From the NCBI GenBank assembly GCA_012295275.1, contig CM022675.1:9537693-9582692 (forward strand): DNA of 45,000 nucleotides, given 5' to 3'. Positions 25,621 to 37,135 of this stretch are shown here, one piece after another. The stretch is from Chrysomallon squamiferum. Taxonomy: Eukaryota; Mollusca; Gastropoda; Neomphalida; Peltospiridae. The translations under genes were made by a program, and so were the position numbers. Positions within the stretch are counted from its first letter, which is position 1, and each line of letters starts with the position of its first letter. The notes beneath the pieces are model-generated. The model was not told the DNA's origin, ran no database searches, and saw nothing but the letters and a program-made list of their open reading frames with translations.

Positions 25621-28292
25621 TTTTATTTATGTGGACACTTACTGAATCTCATTTTTACAGATTTAAACTGTTTTGCCTGACCAGTAACATTTTCATGGTA
25701 TACTAGTACGTAATTAATTATGGAAAAATTTTTCAAAAGTTTAAATCATTCCATATAAAAGTTTGTCACCCAGCTGTGCATAAACAAATACTTTTTCAGT
25801 GATTTCATGATCAATTTCCCAAATTTGTTAAGATTTTTTTTTTTTTTTTTTTTATATACATCTGGGTTCAATTTGTTGGTTTATTGGGTTTTTTGAAAAG
25901 ACAAAATAATGTATAACAAAGACTAAACAAAAAATGCATCAACTTAGTTTATTCATAACTTGCACAATAATTCAAATTTTACCTAAGTCTTTTCTTGTGA
26001 CACAAAGGGTCTAAAGTACATCTCATGCACTTCAAAGCTGTTGTGTTATACAGATATATCATTTCTAATAATAATTATAATTTATAATAAAACAATAAAT
26101 AAATGTCTCATTAATCTTAATGAAGTCATTTTATACACCCCTTCTTTATTGGTAGTAAAGATTCATTGCTAGCAACATAAATTTTATATGTCATCTGTAT
26201 CAGTAACAGTGTACTGTAACAATCAGAATGACTTCACAGAAGATTTTTGGTTCCAAAACAATGTCAAAATGCAGTTCTGTAAAATGGTTTTGATGAAATT
26301 ACTGAAACTAGCCAGGAATAAATTTAAATACTTAAAAAAAAACCCAATAAATTTGCAAAGTCCTTTATTAAATTTTTGTTTTTTAGTTTCCTTGAAACAT
26401 TGTGATTGTTCTAAACAAATTCTGTATGGAAACAAAAAAATAATCAAAAATAAATAATGATAAATAATTTTAAACACACCCATTGTTAAAGCTATGTCTG
26501 AATTCCTTCATACATTAATATTTTTAAATTGAGAGCCCATGTATTTTATACATAATCAGGACAATTTAAAATGAGACAGCAATGATGGATCTACTTTTAA
26601 ACAAATTTAATTATCCCTATACAGCTTTTGTAACATTTGACTGCAAGATGCTCTTAATAATGCTGTAACAAGTTTGTAACATCTACATTTAGTGAATTTG
26701 AGAATACCAGCACTGTACTGATAATGAAAGCTTAATGTTTTAATTCTGAATCCATTTATATGATCAGTTAAATCCAGTCTTAGAGAGAAATACTGATTAT
26801 CTACGTAATTATGGCCAAGTGCTGCTTACATTTCAAAATGTCAAGGAAAGAAATGAATAGTGAATCCATTCAAATAATCAGTTACATATATACTTGGTGA
26901 ATTACTGAATAACCACTATTTTTGCTGTTTAATATCTACAGAACATAATGGAAAGAAATTAATCAGTTACATACATACTTGGTGAATTAATGAATAGCCA
27001 CTATTTTTGCTTTTTAATATCTACAGAGCATAATGGAAAGAAATTAATTATATATGCATTTGTATGATCAGTCACATATATAGACACATCTACAAAACAG
27101 CATGGAAAGAAATTCTGAATCCATTTATATAATCAGTTATATCCAGTCTTAGAGATATATTCACATAATTTTGGTCATGTTCTGCTTAACATCTTCAAGA
27201 CAGGATGAAAAGAAATTAATTCCACATCCATTTTATATATTAGGTTACATTCACACTCAGTGAATAACTAAATATCCACATAGTTTTAGTCACAAAAAGC
27301 ATCACATCTTCAGAACATTTCAGGAAGAAAGAAAATTTGAACCCATATCATGGTACAGAAAAGCTTCAAACAAGATCAGTTTTGATGTCAAGGACAGGCC
27401 AGAAATGTATACTAAAGAATATTTTGTAACCTACACTCGTGCCAGAAACTGGTTTCCCAAAGTATTTATCAGCATTACAATTTTAACACTAACTCCAGAT
27501 GTAACTGGAATCTGTTTTTTTTTGGTTTCTTTCCTGTATTCTACATATCATGTTTACAAAGGAAAGAAGTTTCAATGGTTTGTCATTACTTTCTTACATC
27601 ACACAGTTTGTGTTTGTAAATGAGGAGCACTGTTTTATCATGTAAAAATAAATTACTTGTACTGACATTATTTATAACAAAATATTTTAAAAATTTCTTA
27701 CTTCACTTGTTTTTATTTTAAATTTTGGGGCATATATTATGAAGATGTTTCAGTTTATTATGGAAGATTTTTTTCATCTGTTTATGAAAGATAAACATTA
27801 ACCAAAAAAAAAAACCCAGCCAAAACTAATATGTAAAACCTGTTCAGTTTCTTAATTTTTACATAATAATCATCTTTAAATAATTTTAATCAAATTTTTT
27901 AATTAAAAATTAAGAAATAATTGTAAGATATCACTTAATATTAATTTCTTTTGGGACAAAAATCACTCTCTGAGACAGCATCTCCTTCACCAATTTAATA
28001 AAAATAATTAAACAAAAACTGAAATGAAATAAAATCAAACAAAAAGAAGATTAACATACTTCAAGTACACTAGTGTCAATAAACCCAAACCCCCTTCTCA
28101 ACTCTTCCATTCCCTACCTACATAATATATCTCTTAATTAATTATTATAATTTTTTACTACTTATTATATCAGATTGCCAGTATTAAATAATTTTTCCTC
28201 AAAAATAATCACATTGGTACTATCCACACAGCCATCCGAATTTTACTGCTTCCAGTCTCGCGATGTTTTATATGGTTACCAAGGGTTACGTA
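25621..28292. other. Convergent intergenic region (KANSL2 and HAT1 3' ends)
   Basis: No coding exon was recognised on either strand. ORFs at 26188-26457, 26223-26483 and 27405-27623 are short and lack domains or splice context. The one structured element is the tandem repeat at 26745-27330. The HAT1 3' UTR must occupy part of the right side, but its polyadenylation site was not fixed. A poly-T tract lies at about 25833-25853. Confidence 0.5.
26745..27330. repeat. Degenerate tandem repeat, ~6 units of 65-117 bp
   Basis: The units begin with ATAATCAGTTACATATATAC-like sequence and end in CATAATGGAAAGAAATTAAT-like sequence; internal blocks include CCACTATTTTTGCTTTTTAA. Unit starts are near 26758, 26874, 26961, 27063, 27128 and 27237. 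Two adjacent units (26874-26960 and 26961-27050) are nearly identical; the others have diverged. Confidence 0.7.
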
Positions 28293-31200
28293 CTAAGTCA
28301 ATGCTAATCTATCCAACACATGGCGATAGTTTTCCATTAGCTCTTCAAAAGAAAGTTCAAGAAATGTAATCCTTTGCTCTGTGGACATGCAGCTTAGCGT
28401 CTGTGAAAGTTCCTGTGGCTGTAAAGCTCTTTCCAGTTTCTGGAAGTCTCGACCATTTTTCTTACAATCAAAATAAATATTTACAAATGAAAATAAATAT
28501 TAAAATTATATTTTAAAATAATATATATATATTTTTCAATTCCTTTAAAATAAAATAAAATAAGTTTTGTCTCTTAAGAAACTGACTTATTAACTAATCT
28601 GTATTTAAAAAAAAATTTTTTTTTCAATAAAAATATTTAAATTACATCTTGAAATATTTTCTTTTAACTTCTTTGAAGTAAAATAACAGATTTTTACTTG
28701 TCTGTTAGGAAACTGAATTCTTTGAAATATATTAATGAATCTGTATTTCTAAAACAAATATGACATTTTAAGATTTTAAAATGTTTTAGTACTATAAAGT
28801 TATTTATTTTTATTTTACATTAATTAAATATTAAATTAATATTATAATATTTCTTTTTTTAATGCAACTAAATCATTTTGAAACAGACTACTATTCTATA
28901 ATTTAAATATTTCGAATTATGAAATACAATAAATCTTCTGACTCACTAATTTTAATAATGTATCACCACTCACACCCCTAAAAACACCTACACAAACATG
29001 CATGCATACACACATTAACATACAAAATCTCCAAGAATTAACTGGATTGATATAAAAATGCATAAATATATGGTTTTTTTTTTTTTATATATATAATTTT
29101 ACTTGAAATAAGCTTTCATCTGAAAAGGGGTAGAGCATACATTTTAAAATATTTTAGATATTATTTTACCTGAAATGGGGCATTCAGTCTCTTTTTTACC
29201 TCCAGTCTAAATCGTCTGAAGAGTTCCTTGTTGCTCTCGTCAGTGACTTTAAGTCTCAGGATTTCATACACCCTCCTTGTCTGCCTCTGAACAAAAAATT
29301 ATAAATAAAAAAAAAATAATAAAATAAAAAGAAAGAATCTGATATTTGTGTGAAATTTTTTTTTTGAATATGTATTTGAAATAAATACATTTACATTTAT
29401 GTCTTTATGTCTGAATGTGTCTACATGTGTGTTTGTATATAAAGATACACAATTAACAATACACGTATCAGTTAACCCACATCTCTTTACATATCTATAT
29501 ACACAAAATTAACAAATCAATTAACAGACCCAAAACTCACTGAAATTTTCATGTATTTTCCTGTCTACAGAAAGGTATACTTAACAAATATCCTTTGCTA
29601 CTAGCCTATAAGAACAGCTTACCCGCATTTTTCTCACATCACTTTGTAAAAAAAAAAATCCCATTTCATATTTATAAATAATAAAATGTTTGTAGATCTG
29701 TTTAATAAATATTGAATGTCTCCATTTTTGTTGTTAAATTATTGTTGAATTGATAAATGACAAAAAAAATAAAACCTTGCTCAGTTTCAGTTTTTCCTGT
29801 GCTTCATGCACCATGTCTTCTGAGAAACCCTCTAACAAATAATCAGTCTGAAAGTGTCGCAGTTTTGAACAGTTCCTCGTATCAACATAGTCTCGTAACC
29901 TCTGAAAGTTTTCTGATGGGTCTTCAACTAAAAGACAGAAAAAAGAAAAGAACTTAAAATATTGATGATATTCAGATTTGGTATAATTTAATGCAATATT
30001 AGGTATAAAAAAATAATTATATATATGTATATCAATAAAAATAAAAATAACATAACATAAAATAAATAATAATAATTATAAATAACACTACTACTACTAT
30101 TAGAACAGCAACAATAACAAATAAATAAAGGATGAAAAATACTTTTAAAACAAATGTTTCATCTATTAACCAATAAGGGTAATTTTTTTAAAAATAATTT
30201 TTGAGATGTTGTATTTATAACAATAGAAACAAAAAAATAAACGAAATAAAAGGATAATAAAATAAATGAAATAAACAGAAACAAAACAAAATTTTAAATA
30301 CCCACAAAAATAATAAAATAAACTCTGCTGATCAATACACAAGCATTTGGTACTATTTCACATAAATCTGCATTTTCTTATTTCACCTGTGACTGTTAAT
30401 TTACCTGTGATGTCAAGAACTTCGGGTCTGGCATAACAATCGTTATAAAAAGTCTGCAACAACTGAGCACCATGCCCCTGCTTCTGAAAAGGGGGGAGAA
30501 TTAACACTTGACTGAAAAATAAAATAAAATAAAATAAATAATAAATATTAGTAATAATATTAATAATAGGTGATTGTTTATTTTAGAATTACTTTCAGTT
30601 TCAATAATTAAATTCAACAGACAAAAGCTTAAAAAATTTTGATTCCAAATGACCATTTCACTTTTATTATAAATTTTAAGCAAATTGTCAAAATACAAAA
30701 ACTTTTTCTTGATTAAATTGTTAAAGTTTGAGGTCATGGGAATGAAAAAATAAATTTATATGTGAAAAGATATAATGGTTTTAATAATTTCTTGTAATTA
30801 TATGCCCAAACATTATTGTTTCTTTAATCATTAAAATATTGTTAGAAACAGACTAAATAGTTTTGCATATTAATAATAATAATAATTGTTTTAATTTAGA
30901 AATAAATAATTAATAAATTTATTGAACTTGTTAACAAACAACAACAACATAAAAAAAAAAGTAGTAATAATAATAATAATAAATATAGAAATAGTAATAA
31001 TAATTACTAACAACAACAACAACAACAACAATAATAATAAATAATAATAATAATAATAATAAAATAAAATAAATTGTTATTACCTTATTCTTGGTCGGAT
31101 TTTCTCTGGATAAGCATAATAATTATACACTGTCATGTAACCAACTATAGCGTACATCAGATTTCCATTGGATTTGTATTTCTCAAAACTGAAGAAGAAA

Positions 31201-34200
31201 AAAAAAGATCAAATTAAAAAGACAATATCTGATATTCATAAATCTAGTAAGAAAAAAAAAAAACAAACAAGAACGAAAAAAAAAGCACATACAAATAAAA
31301 AAAAAAAATAAAAAATAAAAGAAAAAAAAAAGCAAATTGTGAGGAAAAGAATCTACATTTCAAAACATTACTTAACTCTAAAATAAATATAACTATTTAA
31401 AATGCCTATAAAAATATAATTCCTTTTACAATCAATTGCAATATTAATGAATGAGAAGGTTTTAATAACAATTAAAATAATAATAAAATTCCAGGAATTG
31501 AATGATCAATTTAAAAAAGACAGATTATACAAACATGAGGTAATAATTCCATCTGTCATCGTCAACGTCGATGAAGGAAGCAGCATCGATGTAGAACAAG
31601 ATAAAAGTCTGAAGTCGTTTGTGATACGCTCGAAAACCTGGACATTCAATGTCTGTTTTATAAACTTCAAATTCTCGTTCTTTGTTATCTGAAAATGAAA
31701 AATCACAGACATTCCTCTTGGTTCTAATGAAGATTGTAGACATGCGTGATATTTGCTACATTAATAAACAAATTTATTTCTTTCAAGAAAAAAAAATTAT
31801 TATTATTATTATTATTATTATATATTTATATATTTATTTTATTAATTTTTTTTTAAATTTATTTAATCATTATGTGATATGAAATAACAAATCTATTGCC
31901 ATTCCATGTTGCTACTAATATCAGTTATTAAATTATGACCTATGACCTATGACCTATGACCTTTCTTCCTTCAAGCTAGCATCATGCTACACCTGATGCA
32001 GATTTAAACAAAAATGTCACTTTAAAAAAAAAGAAAGAATTTCTGTTCTGTTTACCTTTGTTTGTTTTATAAGAATGAAGCTTTCTACCAAATGGTTTGA
32101 AATGGGCATCCTCTGCAAGAGATCTGACAAAATCGGTTTGGTTTGAAGTGAAGCCAGGTGGAACATGTTTCATAATAATTGCCAAAACATTATCTGCCTA
32201 AAAATAAAATAATAAAAATATTTTAATCAATAAAATAAACAAAATAAATTAATAATCCACAAATAAATTAAACATAATAAACTTTTGAGTTTATGTGTGT
32301 GAAAGGGAAAAAAAAAAAAATAAATAAAATTTAAAACCATTTCATTAAAATTTTATAAATAGCAGGTCATCATAAAAACCTTTAAAAAATCAAATAATAA
32401 AAGAATAAAAGATCTGTGTCTGCTTCTGCCCTATAGATACAGTGCAAGCAGAAAAAGAAAGAATACAACAGGAAGACTTATGCATTGTGGGAAACTGCTG
32501 GCCATTCAACTTTGCATTATTTCACAGAAATATGGGTATCATATTACTGGGTAGACGTTTGCAAGTCAAAAAGAAATTAACTCACCTCTGGCAAAGAAAT
32601 TCCTATAGAATCAATGAATTTGTCTTTTGAAATTTTGTCAGAATATTTTACGTTGATATACGTGTTGAGTTTAGCAGCTGAGTAAAACATTTCAATAACC
32701 AGTTCTTTGTAACCGAAAATACTTTCTCTGAAAAAAAAAATTGAAAAAAATTATGTATTAAATAAGTTCTTTTTACTCAAAAATATTTCTTGAAAAAAAA
32801 AAAAAATAAATAAATAAAAAAAAAAATGTATTAAAAAATGTACTCAAAAATAATTCCTGAAAAAAAAAAAAAATTATAAAACTTTTTGCTTTTAAAATGG
32901 ACATAAAACTTTAAACCAATAAATAAAATAAATTTAAACAAATTTTAAAAATTTTATGTAATAAGTTATTTTCCTTGAAAATAAATATCCTTAAAAATAT
33001 TATTTCTTTTTTTTTAAAAATGAAATTAATGTCCATTATAATTCTTCCATCTTTTATTCAACCTGTTTTATCTGAGGTTCTTTCCATAAAATTATAACAA
33101 CAAATATATTTTTTTAAATTAATTTTGGTAATAAAATATTTGACAAATATTCACAAAATAAACAGACACAAAGAATACAAAAAAAAAATTAAATTTAAAA
33201 CAAAATCTTACTGCTCTCCAAACAATTGGTGTGTCATTTCTGGGAAAAACGTTTTCTTCTCATCTCTGATATCTGACTCCTTTCTTACTGAAATTAAAAA
33301 AAACTTTTTTTTAAATAATTTAAAAACCATTCAACATGAGCAACTATTAGAAAAGTATTTTTACATTATCATATTCCATATTTTTCATAAAGTGTAAAAA
33401 AAAATAATAATAATAATAATTTTTTATTCAAAGTAAAGACTGGAAAATTTGAAATATCTTTTACAAAGTATTCTGATTGTTGATTTTGATCTTAAACTAA
33501 CATTTTTGAGGAAGACCAAAATCTATTTTAACTGTTTTTCCCATTCCATTCAGCACAATTCTGAAAGGATGTATTATGATTGACAGTGTGTTGTTTCTGG
33601 CAATAGCCAGGTGTTACAAAAAACAAACGTTTTTGCTAATCTTTAATGGTCTATGGAATGGATTACCAGTTAAACTAATGGGGTTTTTTTTTCCAAGCTT
33701 GTGTATGATTCATTTAGCATTCCATATATTTATAAGGAAGAAATGATAAGGTACATTTCTGACTAGTAATGTTTTCAGAGACTCTTTAATCTGAAGTTCA
33801 TTTAGTCACTTACCCAGTTTAAACTGTATTGCCTCGTTCGCTGAACATTTATAGGCATCGAGTTTGTTATTCAGTATACTCATTCCTAAAGAAGAAAAGA
33901 AAATGAAATATTAAGCTTAATAACTAACTGAAAATACTGAAAGAGAAACTATCGATTTACCTCTTCATTATTAACTTGATTTTAATGTTTACTAGCTAAA
34001 ATGACTAAGTTGACCTAATTTTCAAAAGTAGAAGTCAGATACCAGTGGTCCATATATAGATTCGTTTTTAATGAATATAACATTTTGACTGACTCTAAGA
34101 GAGCTTTGGAAATGAATGTTAAAACGATAAGAAAAGAGGATCGTAAATGACAAATTGAATGGAACGTGTCAAAGTTGGACTCAAATATTAAAATATTAAA

Positions 34201-34365
34201 TGTGTTAAACAGAAGAACATATTTTTGACTACAGTTCACGAACGACACTATTATCTTTCGATACACTGAGAAAGTACTGCAAAAACTGATGACTTTTTCA
34301 AACACTCCTCCAAAATATGCTGTCTTAATTCACTCAACACAAAACGTCACAAACTTACCCGCCAT
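28293..34365 (-). CDS. HAT1: HAT1, type B histone acetyltransferase, 11 coding exons, 413 aa
   Basis: Acetylates newly made histone H4 at K5 and K12, working with RBBP7/RBBP4-type chaperones. Exons in transcript order: 34365-34359, 33885-33814, 33287-33212, 32727-32586, 32197-32056, 31688-31535, 31188-31084, 30511-30405, 29927-29776, 29286-29170, 28460-28293. They total 1242 nt with consistent phases. Length fits human HAT1 (419 aa, recalled). Recognisable blocks: FFPEMTHQLFG (N-terminal HAT1 domain), HFKPFGRKLHSY, ASFIDVDDDRWNYYLIFEKY, GYMTVYNYYAYP, the acetyl-CoA loop ILPPFQKQGHGAQLL at residues ~237-251, and LDITVEDPS with the putative catalytic Glu at ~270. The C-terminal part has RRVYEILRL and a helical tail. 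Exon 1 encodes only M-A and one base of Gly. The exon 6 donor is the unusual CAT|GTTTGT, chosen because it alone restores LIFEKY in frame. Confidence 0.95.
28480..28790. repeat. Two-unit degenerate tandem repeat in HAT1 last intron
   Basis: Two units of about 120-130 bp share CCTTTAAAATAAAATAA / CTTTGAAGTAAAATAACA, GTCTCTTAAGAAACTGA / GTCTGTTAGGAAACTGA and TAATGAATCTGTATTT-like blocks (near 28541 and 28671). The repeat does not include an exon boundary. Confidence 0.45.
30890..31078. repeat. AAT/AAC microsatellites in HAT1 intron
   Basis: Interrupted (AAT)n and (AAC)n tracts sit just downstream, in transcript sense, of the HAT1 exon at 31188-31084, with (ACA)n at about 31010-31030. No other feature was seen. 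Confidence 0.7.
31934..31962 (+). repeat. Short tandem repeat TATGACC x4
   Basis: Four near-perfect copies of the 7-mer CTATGAC lie in the HAT1 intron between the exons at 32197-32056 and 31688-31535. Confidence 0.7.
32700..32875 (-). repeat. Tandem copies of the HAT1 exon 4 acceptor region (~65-70 bp units)
   Basis: The start of exon 4 with its poly-pyrimidine tract (plus strand AGTTCTTTGTAACCGAAAAT, then ACTTTCTCTGAAAAAA) recurs at about 32766-32806 (AGTTCTTTTTACTCAAAAAT, then ATTTCTTGAAAAAA) and about 32837-32874 (GTACTCAAAAATAATTCCTG, then a poly-A run). ATGTATTAAA separates the units. On the minus strand these give extra TTTTTTCAAG and TTTTTTCAG acceptor-like sites upstream of the real one. 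Confidence 0.6.
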
Positions 34366-34520
34366 ATTTCCCTTCGCGCCCGAGACAATACCTTCCGGGT
34401 CAAAATTCACTTACATTTCCGTGTTTAGAGGAGCACGCTACCACTGTGAAGGTCAATTTTACACATCCAATCGGCAAATAACTTTCACGTGATGTCCTTG
34501 AACTTGTATCGGTGCAAAAC
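34366..34520. promoter_or_regulatory. Compact divergent promoter shared by HAT1 and SLC25A12/13
   Basis: Only 155 bp separate the HAT1 ATG (34365, minus) from the carrier ATG (34521, plus). Visible motifs: an ETS-type CTTCCGGG at 34392-34399, a CCAAT box (NF-Y) at 34467-34471, a palindromic E-box TCACGTGA at 34485-34492 (USF/TFE3-type), and CpGs near 34375-34382. No TATA box is placed for either gene. Both 5' UTRs must fit in this interval, or transcription may begin inside the opposite gene's first intron. Confidence 0.75.
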
Positions 34521-37016
34521 ATGGCGGGTAAAGACACGGTATGTCTGACAGTGACTTTTCGCTACTTTCGAAAGAAGGAAAAAGTAAAATCGTAAATAAC
34601 AAACTGATGACCATGAAGCTAATTTTTTATTTAATTAATTTTGCAGAGTTCCAAATTGGACATAGTATCCAGAGTTTGGCCGATTCCAAAACAAGCCCTC
34701 TGTGAGTCGCCTAAAAAGGTAAAACCGAATGTTAAAAGTCAACATTCAATGTCATTATTTGTTCTATGACTTTCTGATTTTAAAAATATTACGCCAAATT
34801 CGATTTTAATTTTAACAGTTCATAATGAAATGATCAGATTTACCATTGTTATTATAAACCAATTAGTGGCCAAAAGACTTAAGCGCAGGCCCACACTTGG
34901 TAATGGTTAAAAGCTAAGGAGTGGTGATTGGTGCTAATAATAAAACCGTTTCTTTACTATATCCGTTAAGATAAGCAGGCGCATAATTTTTCATGTATCT
35001 AAGATTAAAAGAATAATGAAAAAATAAATTATTAATATTAATTTAACTGTGTATTGGAAATTCTAAATTCATAATTTGTAATAAAGCTATAAAGGAGGAA
35101 AAATAAAAAAGGAATAACATGCATGTACCTGTATATATTTACAATATTACGATGTGAAATAATTTTCATAAACAAATTGAAAGTACTAAAATATAATGAG
35201 GTGGAACCGCCATATCTATCTTTTATTTAAAAAAAACAAATAAAAAACCTCCAGATAAATTAAAATGTTAGAGAATATACAAAGTGACATATGTTAGTAT
35301 TGAAATAAGAAACTACTTTATTGTCACAGACTCAGGACCTCAGAAAAGTGGGAGGATTTAGTCACTGTGATTAATGTAATTTTAAAGATCAAGTTTTTAT
35401 TTACAAATGTAAAAAAAAAAGAAAAAAAAAAAAAAGCATATATGAAGATTTTCTTTATTATTATCCATGTCATTGTATAATTTATGTAATTCGAATTACT
35501 GACATTTACATATCTGAAATTAATTATTGATCAGTACTGTGTTGAGAATTCCATCATTCGTATAAAAATTATTACTATTTAATTAGTTCTTATTGCAAAA
35601 TTGTAAATTATAAAACAAAATTATAAGTGAAAAAAATGATATTAAAATTTATATATATATATTCTAATACATTTTTAAAAAAAATTCTTTAGATTTGGAA
35701 TATATTTAAAAATTAATAACATTATTGGCTGTTGCTTTATTATCAATAAAATCTTAGTATGCATAATCATGAAATATCTACTAATGTATTATTATTTTTT
35801 TTTTAATTAATATTCATTTTATTTAGGAAGATTGTTACTTCTTTTATTTAATTAAATTATAATTGTTATCTTTTTATAATTTATTTGGAAATATTTTATT
35901 AGTATTATTATTGTTGTTGTTGTTATAGTTTTTGTTACAGTTACTGTTACTGTTATTTAATGTTTATTTATTTGTTTTAATTCTTAAGATAATAATTATT
36001 TTTCATTTTAATTAGGAAAATGTTTTCAAACGAGCTGACAAAGGAGAATTATATGAAATTTTTCTCAGGGTGAGTCTGTATATTTACTTCAATAAATTTC
36101 ATCTTCAGTTTACATCATTTAAATCCCTGCTATATTGTACACTGTTCTTACAAAATCACAATCTACACTTAAAATGAACAAATAAAAATTCAGTACATGA
36201 TAAAACTTAAAATAAAATGTAAAAAAAAAAAACAAGATAAAAACCACCAAGGTTGAATTAGTGTCCATTGCCCAAGACATATCTTAGACTGTTTTGAATT
36301 TTACATTAAAATGTGTAAAAATTGAAAGAGGTTATAATAATGATAATGAAGATGATGATGTAAAAAAAATCTGTTGATACCAATTCAATAAAATGTGTTC
36401 CTTTCTTTGATATAGTTTATAGGGCACTTCAGGAAAAAAGGCCAAGATTTTTAATAAATTTTAATATAAAATATAATGAGGTATTTGTTAAAAGAAAAGT
36501 CACAGAATTTAAAATTGCAGATGTATTTGATAATAAAAAAATAAAAAAAAACCTGTGAACATTTCTGTTGTAATTTATTATATTTATTGAGCAGAGTAAC
36601 TATTAAAAATAAAAAAAAATAAAATTAAGATTTAAAAGACACTTTTGACAGGGCAGATTTAATGAAATGCATTTTAGTTAACAATCCATTTTTTATACAT
36701 CAAATATAATAAATGTTATCTTTTTAACTGTGTTATTTTATGTTACAGAAGTGATTTTTATTGTTTTTAAAACAATTATTAGATGATTGAATTTCTTTTT
36801 CACTGTCATAATTTAAAAGCTGTTTATGGATGTTACTACATTTATTATTATTGTTAATAATGTTACTATTTGTATTGTTATTAATGTTATTTTTATCACT
36901 GTTAATGTTATTTTTATCACTGTTAATGTTATTATTATACTTTAATATTATTATTATTATTATTGCTGTTCTTGTTGTTGTAATTATTATTACCACTACT
37001 ACTGCTATATTATTTA

Positions 37017-37053
<37 letters not shown>

Positions 37054-37093
37054 GCTGTTCTTGTTGTAATTATTATTACCACTACTACTACTA

Positions 37094-37135
<42 letters not shown>

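Noticed and set aside
36733-37069. Asn/Ile-rich and Leu-rich ORFs
   Set aside because: Translations of the ATT/AAT repeat.
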